Below, piece after piece: positions 1 to 8,843 of a DNA stretch of 64,000 nt. The notes under the pieces are model-generated. The model was not told where the DNA came from and did no database searches. It saw nothing but the letters and a program-made list of their open reading frames with translations. The first letter of the stretch is position 1; each line of letters opens with the position of its first letter. The stretch spans positions 126,557,517-126,621,516 of the forward strand of contig NC_133773.1 in NCBI RefSeq assembly GCF_003597395.2. Reading direction: 5' to 3'. A program made the position numbers and the translations under genes. Origin of the DNA: Chelonoidis abingdonii (lineage: Eukaryota; Chordata; Testudines; Testudinidae).

Positions 1-755
1 TAGATGGGCTGGCGTGTCGCGCGGAGATGGAACGTCCGAGGGGTCGTGTGATGGCCAAGGTGAGCATATCGTCCGTGGGACTGTACGCGGAGGTCTCTGC
101 GTTTGCTGTATTGTTTCGGCGATCTCTGGTTGTTTTGTGGTGGTTATTTTGGTAGGGGAGTCGGTCGTGTATCTGGTGTGCCTGAGGGGTACGGTGATGG
201 TAGGACCTGCAACCGCACTGGCTGTTGGTGTCTGTGTGTTTTTTGGTGTTTTTGGGGTGTTGCGTTTATGGAGCATGGTACTATGGCTATCGAGTTCCTT
301 AGTTTGTTGTGCCGGGGATGGTTACTGATTCGTCGATAGTTTTGGGGTGTTGTATGGTTTGTTGTCGTTTCATATAACGGTGAGATGAGCTCCTTGTTCG
401 TAGGTGGACTCTTTTGGTTGTTGGATGATTGGTTGGGTGGGTGTCTGGTCATTTTTTTTTTTTTTGTCTCTTTTTTTGTTTGTGTTGTACCATGTGATGG
501 TTTTAGACCGTTCGTATGCATTTGATTTTGTTGTTGGGCTTTTACTGATCGTGGTTGATCTTTGTGACCTCTGGTTGTTGCGAGTACGACCGTGGGGGCG
601 AGAGATCAGACCGGATTGCTCGGTTGAGTGGCGTTTTGAGGCTGGGTTTTTGTGGCGAGATGTGAGCGGAGGGTTTGGTTTTTGTTTTGTGGTTTTGGTT
701 GTTGGGTTGGGTTGGTTGGGTTGGGGTGTGGTGGTTTTGGGGGTTTGGTATGCCC
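1..755. other. G+T-rich block at the window edge
   Basis: The plus strand is dominated by G and T, with runs of T and GGGTTGG-like words, most strongly at about 460-480 and 670-750. The only protein frames are low-complexity and match no family I know. The first 90 bases resemble the DIRS sequence near 3133-3185. The block ends abruptly at about 755, where DIRS copy A becomes recognisable. I assign no gene. Confidence 0.5.
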
Positions 756-809
756 AGCGGCAGGGAGCTCGGAGCTCGTGGCCGAGGTCGCGAGGGAAGG
801 CGAGTAGCT

Positions 810-1260
810 CTATTGAGACGAGCACATCGCCTGAACGAGCAGGGTGGAAAGCGGAGGGGCTGTCGCGAGAGTGGAGTCTAAGAGAGCTCCATGAAGTCTA
901 TCCTTTGCGTTGGTACGAGGATGGACTTGGTCAATGATCAGACCCCTAGCAGGTTTCGACAGCTCTGTTATGACTGCTATGCGTGTGGTTGACTGAGCTC
1001 TGAGACCCGCGAACAGAAGCCAGCGCCAGGTAGGGGAACAAGACACATTGCCTTCGTTGACGAGGAAAGCAGCCACTACGCATACATTCGTAAACACCGC
1101 CGGGTAGAGGAAAGCCGAAGGCATGACCCGGAATGGGAAAGTGGCAGTCCCAGTACCCCAGCAGAAACGTCTGTGGCGGTGGTAGATCGAAACATGAAAG
1201 TAGGCGTCCTTCATGTCGAGAGCAGCGAACCAGTCTCCCGGGTCCAGGACGGGATATAGA
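810..1260 (-). pseudogene. DIRS reverse transcriptase fragment (copy A)
   Basis: The minus-strand frame begins with an MKDAYFHVSI segment, typical of the RT of DIRS-like elements (DLKDAYFH). It continues through a degraded LPFGL...APRVFTK-like region and AAFL. The catalytic YLDD box is expected near 1030-1050. A frame there reads PYLALAS, so both catalytic aspartates are gone. This is a relic of the enzyme that copies the element RNA. Copy B keeps the YLDD codons. Confidence 0.7.
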
Positions 1261-3715
1261 CCCCTAAGGACACCAATGCGGACACTTCAATCTTCTCACG
1301 AGGCGTTGAGTCCGCGCAGGCTAGGATGGGTCGGAGACCCCTTTTGACTGGGGATTAAAAATAGCAGGAGAAAAACCTCTCCCTCTGGACTTGAGGCACC
1401 TCCCCTATCGCACGATTTCGAGATAGCGTAGGCCTTCCTGGTACAGGAGATGCTCGTGAGAGGGGTCCTGGAAGAGGGACGGGGAGGGTGGGGTGGGAGG
1501 GAGGAGGCGAAGATCTGGAGGTGGTAGCCAACCACCGTGAAGCAGAACCACGATTTTCGAGTTGAGACACGGGTCCACGGCCGGGGGGAGGGAGAAGGCG
1601 GTTTGAGAAAAAGGAAAGGAGGACGCGGTAAGGGGATTGTGTGCTACTAGCTGCTACGAGCTAGTACCTTCTGAAAAATTGTTTTCTAGGTCCTCGGCGC
1701 TGTTGGCAGAACTTATTTTGTCCTCTCTTAGGAACCAGCACTGAGCGTGGCTCGCGTTCTTACGTCGGCCGTCTGGTCGTCTATTATCTGAACGAGGCGG
1801 GTGGGGGGTAGGCGGCTGGAGAGGCTGCGCGCGGCCACGACACGGACACGAAGACTGTCTTTGGTGTCTGCGCGTGTGCTATGCCTAAGGAGCTGCATGA
1901 TGAACGCGGGTTGTCCCTTTGGCTGTTGGAGAGACGTGGGTCCGTCTGCCGAAAAGAGGCCGGTCCTCGAATGGGAGGTCTGGATCGTGTGTTGGCAGTT
2001 CTGGAGGCAAATCAGGACACTCACTCCACGAATCTCCTCTTGTTTACTACTGCGTGCGAGAGATCCAGTCGCATGAATGGTCTGACGCGTCTTCGAGTGA
2101 GAGTGCTTATGGCAAGGGAAGGTATCTGGAAGATTTTTGGCCAGCTCCTCGCACACCATCTGGAACTCCTAGACGTAGGTCTGCGGTACCAAGCTCTAGT
2201 GCAATTTTGGCTCATGGCATGCCAGGCTGTATTAAAACTGTATCTACTGAGGAGAGCCTGTTTGGTTTGCAACCCGCAACGCAGACCCCATGCGGAGTAT
2301 AACCTATGCGGTCCACGTAGGTCATCGTTTTAGCCTCCCGCGATTTGGGCGGGGCTGCGACTGGCACAGGGACTGCTTCCTCGCTCTGGCGGAGGTTGTA
2401 CACGACCAGGAGCATGGAGAGGAGGTATAGAGGTACTGGTCCCCGTTTTGAGGGCACCAATGTACTTCCTCTCCTGCCCCGGTCCCGTTGGAGGAAAGAC
2501 GCGGAGAGACGCATTTTGTCCGCTGTTAGCTTCTTGGCCTGGAGCATAGTGCTGATTGCCACGCGAGTGACCCGTGCTCGGAACGGGTGCATCTCGGAAG
2601 CAACGAATGATCCCAAAGCGAGATGTGGGTCTCGACTGGGTTACTCTCACACTTCATGCATAGTTATCGTCCTCAGCTCTGCGTCAGCGATGGTCCTGTG
2701 TAGGCGATAGTCGTACTAGGGCGGCCTCGAGTTTGACGCTGTGTGGCGGCACGCTATGGCGTACTGGCGAGGAGGAGGAGCGAATTAAGGCCGGTGGAAG
2801 GGCAAAGACCTCGACCGCGGAGGACGCACTGCAGAACTCGGCGAGGTCCCTGTTTGCTCTGCTGGGGGGGGGCGTTTTGTGTGGGTCTTCAGGGCTCTCT
2901 GGTGTCGCCGAGTGGCATCGTCACTTGGCGGGGAGCGGCTGATAGGAGGCCTCGCGAACCTAGACGGGTGGAAGTCAACAGGCTGGATTACCACAATGGG
3001 AATCCTTGGGCTTGATGATAGGCCCCAAGGTATGTCCAGAAGGGCCACTGGCGAGCGGCTGTTCCCAGACCTTGGTGCTCTCTGGGTTCCAATCCTCGCG
3101 TAGAGAAGGCGATGTCGCAGTGCGAGAGGAACCCGATGGGCTGCCGTGCAAGGCCAAGGTGGGAGATACGTCCGTGGGGCTGGTGCCCCAGGGTACACCA
3201 GTTGGTGGAGGAGCACACACCCGTGTCAAAAGCGTTAATAATGGCGAAAAGCGTCGACACGGGAGTCGTAACCGTGCCGGCGACCTGTGGTTCAAAGGGA
3301 CGGGAAAGCCTGCGACAACCAGTCAGGGTGCCACCTCTCCTATCGGGCTACCCTGCAGGCGCTGGACCATGGGACCAAGCCCTGGTGCCAACATGGGGGG
3401 AGTATAAGAAATCGCGAGTAAAATCAAACGTGATGATGGCTCACCCCCGGGAATCCCGTGTAACACTAGGAAGGTAAGAGTAAGAGGAAGTCCGTCGGTG
3501 CTGGACGGTGCCGCGGAGTAACGGACCGGGCGCCGAGAGAGAGACCAGGGTGCCGGGACTGCGAGCGCAGTGTGACGGGAGACACAGCCGGCGGGACGTG
3601 CCCCATTTATCAGTTATTCGATCTAGGACCGGGTGCCCATGTCCACTTCTCGAGGGAACCATCGTCCGTAAACATACCGCGCGGCTTCCCGATAGACGAG
3701 ATTACGTCTCAGCAC

Positions 3716-3740
3716 NNNNNNNNNNNNNNNNNNNNNNNNN
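3716..3740. other. Assembly gap (25 N)
   Basis: Twenty-five undetermined bases interrupt the GC-rich middle of DIRS copy A. The short fixed length suggests a small unresolved gap in a repetitive GC-rich stretch. Frames across it are not interpretable. Confidence 0.99.
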
Positions 3741-3961
3741 CGACGGTGCCAGGGTTAGGAGGGGGGAGGTTCAGTCAGCGCTATCAATCCCTCGCCGTCG
3801 CAAAGGTTCCGGCGTAGTGGAACAAGCAAGCTCGACCAGGGCAGCCGCTCGGGGAGCTGTCGGCACGGACTCAACGGCTCTTGCCTGGCCAGAGTCGACG
3901 GTGCTGGGAGAACCGGTGCCCGGGCAGATGGCGGTGCCGCACGGCTGATGGTTTCCCATGC

Positions 3962-4399
3962 TCAGAACTGCGGTGCTGTAGCTTGCAGCCGCAGGAGCCT
4001 TGGATTCTTCGCCTTCGCGAGAGGGAGCAGTGCGGGCCGACTTCTGCGCCGGAGACTGTTGGTGCGCGGTGTTTGGCGTGCCCGGTCATCTCCGGTGCGA
4101 GGGCGACTTCGCCCAGTACGGACTTCGGTACGCTCGTGCGAGCTGCAGGTCAAGGCGGCCTCCATAAGGAGCTGCTTTAGACGCGATTCCCGCTCCTTTT
4201 TTGTCCTTGTTCGAAAAGGATTACAGATTTTGCACTGGTCCGTCAGGTGGACTCCCCCAGGCACTTCAGGCAACGATCGTGGGGTCTCCCGTTGCATCGG
4301 CCGGCGGCAGGCCGAGCCTGTTAATGCCGGAGAGCCAGCATGAGCCTGGGTCCGGGAGGGTTGAGAAGGATGAAACCTCAGCCCTCTAACTATAGACAA
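3962..4399 (-). pseudogene. DIRS gag-like protein fragment (copy A)
   Basis: The minus-strand frame contains CRRPM, then a degraded middle, then CKIC and RTRTKKERESRLKQLL. This matches the intact zinc-knuckle-like region of copy B (31466-31948). The first cysteine pairs are disrupted: the copy B segment QCSACRRPM appears here as GSACRRPM, and the following CLRC pair is out of frame. In DIRS elements the first ORF is a gag-like nucleic-acid-binding protein. This copy is broken. Confidence 0.7.
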
Positions 4400-4529
4400 A
4401 ATACACTAACTACTACTATAAAGACTAAGATAACACTAACTACACTATAAGTATAACTAGAGAAAAACGGTTGAAAGCTAGGAAGTGGACGGTCAGCAAA
4501 GCCGCACTCCACTGTCCAAGACAGACACG

Positions 4530-4707
4530 GCGGGTAAGAAGGAACTGAGGAGCGGCCGGGTCGCAGGGGCATATATACGGTGCCGCAAAAGCGCCACGCC
4601 AGGGGCGCCTGCCGACCCACCGGTGTTGCTAGGGAAAATTCTTCCACGAACGTGCAGCGGCGCACGCACACCTACTTGGAATGAATAGAGCAAGCACGTC
4701 GAAGAAG
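4530..4707 (-). repeat. DIRS terminal repeat (5' end of copy A)
   Basis: This closely matches the right terminus of DIRS copy B (32100-32290) in the same orientation. It includes the CATATATACGG motif, the GCGCCACGCCAGG segment, the GTTGCTAG...AAAATTCTTCC stretch and the terminal AGCAAGCAC...GAAGAAG. One extra G lies in the terminal CGAAGAAG motif. The retrotransposon 5' end is at about 4707 and abuts PLE sequence. Confidence 0.75.
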
Positions 4708-4745
4708 ATGGAGCACATGTTTTATCTTAGAGCTTGTTGTTAGAC

Positions 4746-5034
4746 CAGGAGTCGGCAACCTTCAGAGTGGTGGTGTCGAGTCTTCATTTATTCACTCCGA
4801 CTTAAGGTTTCGCGTCCAGTAATATTTAACGTTTTTAGAAGGTCTCTTTCTATAAGTCGTTATACTAATATATAACTGAACTATTGTTGTATGTAAAGTA
4901 AATAAGATTTTTAAAACGTTTAAGAAGCTTCATTTAAAATTAAATTAAAATGCAGAGCCCCCAATAGGTGGCCAGGACCCGGGCAGCGTGAGTGCCATTG
5001 AAAATCAGCTCGCGTGCCATAGGTTGCCTACCCG
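4746..5034. mobile_element. Short hAT-type element inside the PLE
   Basis: The ends are inverted: CAGGAGTCGGCAACC on the left and GGTTGCCTACCCG on the right. It is A+T-rich inside, with the TTTAAAATTAAATTAAAATGCAG segment also found at 22860-22880 and, reversed, at about 63300. Flanking octamers TGTTAGAC (4738-4745) and TTGTAGAC (5035-5042) match at 6 of 8 positions, as expected for an aged hAT TSD. The PLE frame resumes on the other side. No transposase is encoded. Confidence 0.75.
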
Positions 5035-5035
5035 T

Positions 5036-6450
5036 TGTAGACAATGTATCGAGTGATGTGGTCTGGATTAAAGCTGGAGGCATGTAGGTAAGTACAGAGG
5101 TCAGTAGCTTTCCAGTATGGGGTTGTGTTTATGTGACCATCGCTTATTAGCACTGTTGTGTTTAGGAAGTAGACCTCTTGCGTGGACTGTCCCAGGCTGA
5201 GGTTGATGGTGGGGTGGAAACTGTTGAAGTCCAGGTGGTATTCATCAAGGGCCTCATTCCCATGGGTCCAGATGATGAAGAAGTCATCAATGTAGCGCAA
5301 GTAGAGTAGGGGCGGGCATTAGAGGACAAGAGCTGAGGAAGCATTGTTCTAAGTCAGCCATAAAAAATGTTGGCATACTGTGGGGCCATGCGGGTATTCA
5401 CAGCAGTCCTGCTGACTTGAAGTTATAAGTTGTCCCCAAATATGAAATAGTTGTGGGTGAGGACAAAGTCATGAAGTTCAGCCATCAGGTTTGCTATGAT
5501 AGTATCATGGATGCTATTCCAGATCTCTTATAGTCCATCTTTGTGTGGAATGTTTGTGTAGAGAGCTTCTACATCCATAGTGGCTAGGATAGTGTTTTCT
5601 GGAAGATCTCCAAAGGATTGTAGTTTCCTCAGGCAATCAGTGGTGTCTCGAAGACAGCTGGGAGTGACGGTAGTGTAGGGCCCGAGGAGAGAGTCTACAT
5701 AGCCAAATAATCCTGCTGTCAGGGTGTCAATGCCTGAGACAATGGGGTGTCCAGGATTCCCAGGTTTATGGATTTTGGGTAGCAGATAGAATACCCCTGG
5801 TCGGGGCTCTAGGGGTGTGTCAGTGTTGATTTGTGCCTGTGCTTCTTTAGGGAGTTTCTTGAGCACATGGTGTAGTTTCTTTTGGTAATCCTCAGCAGGG
5901 TCAAAGAGTAATGGCCTCTGGAACGTAGTGTCAGAGTTGTCTAGCAGCCTCTCATTCATATTCAGACCTATTCATGACTACTACAGCACGTCCTTTGTCA
6001 GCCTTTTTGATATAATGTCAGAGTTGTTTCTGAGGCTGTGGATGGCGTTGTGTTCTGCACGGCTCAGGTTATGGGACAAGTGATGCTGTTTTTCCACAAT
6101 TTCAGCCTGTGCACGTCAGTGGAAGCACTCTACGTAGAAGTCCAGTCTGCTTTTTCGACCTTCAGGAGGAGTCCATGCAGAATTCTTCTTCTTGTAGGGT
6201 TGGTAGGAAACTTCCTTGAGTTAGTGTGCTGTTCAGTGGTGTGCTGGAAATATTCCTTGAGTTGGAGACGTTGAAAGTAGGATTCTGGATCACCACAGAA
6301 CTGTATCATGTTTGTGGGAGTGGTAGGGAAGAAGGAGAGGCCCTGAGATAGGACAGACTCTTCTGCCAGGCTAAGAGTATCTGCACAAGTTTTTTCATGA
6401 AGTTGATGGATTTCCCCTTCATACGGCTAAATTCAGTGCCTTGCATGGTG
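5036..6450 (-). pseudogene. Penelope-like reverse transcriptase ORF (decayed)
   Basis: PLE RTs are related to telomerase RT. Recognisable blocks in order are KKADKGRAVVVMNRSEYE (about 6010-5955); the long block 5959-5528 with FYLLPKIHKPGNPGHPIVSG and MDVEALYTNIPHKDGL; FVLTHNYFIFGD (about 5460); MAPQYANIF (about 5390); and the catalytic block RYIDDFFIIW (about 5300-5270), where the IDD acidic pair survives. It continues as HINTTPYWKATDLCTYLHASSFNPDHITRYIV up to the hAT insertion. Frameshifts separate the blocks and a stop follows IPHKDGL. The usual PLE order of RT then GIY-YIG endonuclease is expected, but the endonuclease is missing. Confidence 0.85.
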
Positions 6451-6540
6451 ACAGGTTTCAAAGTGGTAGCTGTGTTAGTCTGTATCAGCAAAAACATTGA
6501 GGAGTCCTTGTGGCACCTTAAAGACTAACAAATTTATTTG

Positions 6541-6577
6541 GGCATAAGCTTTCTTGGGCTAGAACCCACATCATCAG
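6541..6577 (-). ncRNA. Hammerhead-ribozyme-like core in PLE 5' repeat
   Basis: On the minus strand CTGATGA (6577-6571) is followed by an imperfect stem II (TGGGT/GCCCA with loop TCTA), then GAAA (6553-6550) and a short GC(TTAT)GC helix III. This is the order of a type I hammerhead. The base expected to be U at the cleavage site is C here, so this copy is probably inactive. Hammerheads in PLE terminal repeats are established; the specific call is inference. Confidence 0.55.
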
Positions 6578-6904
6578 ATGCATGGAGTATAAAATACAGA
6601 AGCAGGTATAAATACATGAAAAGATGGGCGTTGCCTTACAAAGTGTGAGGTCAGTCTAATGAGACAATTCAATTAACAGTTGGATACTGAGGGAGGAAAA
6701 ATAATTTTTGTACTTGTAATGAAAGTGGCCCATTTCAAAATAGTTGACAAGAAGGTGTGAGTAACAGTAGGGGGAAATTAATATGGGGGAAATTAGATTT
6801 AGGTTTTGTAATGACCCAACCACTCCCAGTCTTCTGAGAGAGAAGCAAAGTACATTGGGGGAGGATGAGATGGGAACTTTCAAATGTTAATTCTTTTCAG
6901 TGGG

Positions 6905-8843
6905 TTTTTACTGGGCGAGAGGAAGGAGATTGAGCCCTATTCCCTTCTCTTTGTTTGGGCATTGCCTACCCTCTAAGATTTCAGACAGGTCTTCACTTTA
7001 TTTTCATCATCCCCTTTTCTCATCTCTATTTATCCTTTCTTGCTTCCCTCACTCCACTATGTAATATCGAGTGAGATTAGTATGATAAGTAGTTAACTAA
7101 ATACCACCCCTCTTACTCAAGAGGAGCATGTTATTGTGTCAGATCTGCTCACTTAAGTGAACAGAATATGCTTTTACTCCTGCTAGCGCAACAGAGGCCA
7201 CAAACTTACAGTATGAGCTAGAGTCCATTATTCCTGCACATCAACAGAACTAAGAATTTCTGACCAATGATGCCTACTTACTGGATGGCCTTGAAAAAGA
7301 TTTCTACTAACTCTTCGCCCTCCTACCAGTAAAAACAAACAAAAAAAACAAACAAACAAAAAAAAAAAGAAGTGGCTCCATGCCAACTCATAAGAGATGC
7401 TGCAAAGATTAGCACCTTGATAATGTTAAACTCTACTGTTACAGGCTATTAGTGACACTTACAAGGCCCAATGACCATAGACAAATTATTCAGCATTGTC
7501 CTTCCCTTAGTCCAATTTAAACAGTAGAGGGGTGCGGGTGATCTCCATTTTGACATTATGTTTAATTAGACAGTCACAAATTGTAATTTTTTCAGTGTAT
7601 TAATGATTTTTGTATTTACAGTGAAGAACAGTATTAGATGTCTCAGGAAATCTGGCAGCTCTAACAGCTGAAGAGGAGCAAGTGAAGCTTGACATCCATG
7701 AAGGTGTGGTAGCTAGGTTAAGTTTTTGGCATTCAGCTGGTTGCTTGCCTAAAAAAGGAGGGAGGAGAAAGCTCTGCATCCCCTCTGCAGTATGAAAAGC
7801 CCAGCCCAGTCCCTGCTCACTTGTTTTTCTAGTTTTACAATCAGATTTACCTATTTGAAAATTCTTCTCTGTTGTGAGAAAGATTCACATGAGGAGGTAA
7901 TACACCGTGTCACAATCCCGCACTGGTGAGGCAAGGGTTAAGGAGCTGCACTAAACACAGGAAGCCACACCCCCTCATCTCTGCTTGGCAGGAGCATTCA
8001 AACGGGAGCAGCTCAGCTCAGTCTGGGCTGACTGAGGAGGAGAGCAGTTGGGTTCAGCAGCCTCCTGCCGAGAAGCTGCTGTAACTGAGTCTATCTAGCC
8101 AAGCTTCTGGAAACCCATGGACTGTGGGAGCAGAGGGCAACAAATCACTGTCGCCAGGGGAAGGAGCTCCAGAGATGAACCTGGGAGGCAGGCAGAAAGA
8201 CTGAACTGTGATACCAACGGAGGTACAGGAAACAGGTAAGAAGCGACTCACAGAGTGTGAGTAAAGGTAATAGGTCCTAGGCCATGTATATGTCCTACTG
8301 CTTTGAAAGGCCCTGGGTCAGAACCCAGTGCAGTAGGTTGGACTTGGGTTTCCTGCCCATGCTCTCCCTGGGGACTGTCACCACGAGGCAGAGTGGCCCT
8401 TGACTCTGGACAACACTCCCATGAACTGTAGCAGCTAGGCAAAGCGGCCCTGGACATCTGCCAGTAGGTGGTACTGTCAGCCTTAGACACAGAGGCACTC
8501 CCCAACAAGAGGGGAACAGTGAAACTGAGTACACAGGAAGTACTATCAAAGGTACAAAACAGGAATAAAAGAATTTCCCTCTTTCCATTAGTTGTATTAA
8601 TGTTATTTGTAGCAAAATGTTTAGTAGCATGATTAAGTTGGCATTCCTTTAATTTTTCTTATTAAAACTTAGCTTCTAGAGCACAATTATAGGATAAGTT
8701 ATTCAGTAGTATAATCTGAATATATACATAGAACATAAAAAAAAGCCAAACCCAAAAGATAGATAGTCCCAACTACAACCACTGTGCTTGCAATAATCTA
8801 GCTTGCAGAATTTGGAGAATACTAACTGGGTAATTGGCATTTA
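6905..8843. other. No recognised gene; unclassified sequence
   Basis: Mostly A+T-rich, apparently unique sequence with an A-rich tract at 7330-7372. The part from about 7910 to 8560 is more GC-rich and resembles a repeat or leader, including a CAG/GTAAG donor-like site near 8235. I could not assign it to a family and see no conserved protein frame. Confidence 0.4.

Larger units (their letters stand above)
756..4707 (-). mobile_element. DIRS-type retrotransposon, copy A (5' part, truncated)
   Basis: This is a decayed tyrosine-recombinase retrotransposon read on the minus strand. From right to left it has a terminal repeat (about 4530-4707), a gag fragment (about 3962-4399), a GC-rich middle and a reverse transcriptase (RT) remnant (about 810-1260). 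It is clearly related to copy B at 26094-32290: both share the gag cysteine region, the stretch near 3780-3830 (31330-31370 in B) and the stretch near 1300-1400 (29080-29180 in B). The RNase H and recombinase parts are missing because the homology stops at the G+T-rich block. Many frameshifts and stops make it inactive. The left boundary is approximate. Confidence 0.75.
4708..6900 (-). mobile_element. Penelope-like retroelement (PLE), 5' part, interrupted
   Basis: This is a minus-strand PLE. From right to left it has a repeat-type 5' region (about 6900-6450) with a hammerhead-like core and the GTTAGTCT...GGTGCCAC segment common in reptile PLE copies, then the RT ORF (about 6450-4710). A hAT element (4746-5034) splits the ORF. 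The frame resumes at 4745-4710, just before the DIRS copy A terminus. The GIY-YIG endonuclease expected at the C-terminus is absent, so the element is truncated there. Several stops and frameshifts make it dead. Confidence 0.8.

Noticed and set aside
14..937. Plus-strand ORFs rich in V, W, F and L at the window start, resembling membrane proteins
   Set aside because: The hydrophobic residues come from the G+T-rich composition; no initiation or homology support.
7910..8560. Possible exon or LTR leader with a CAG/GTAAG donor-like site
   Set aside because: No coding frame, matching acceptor or terminal repeats could be shown; recorded as unclassified.
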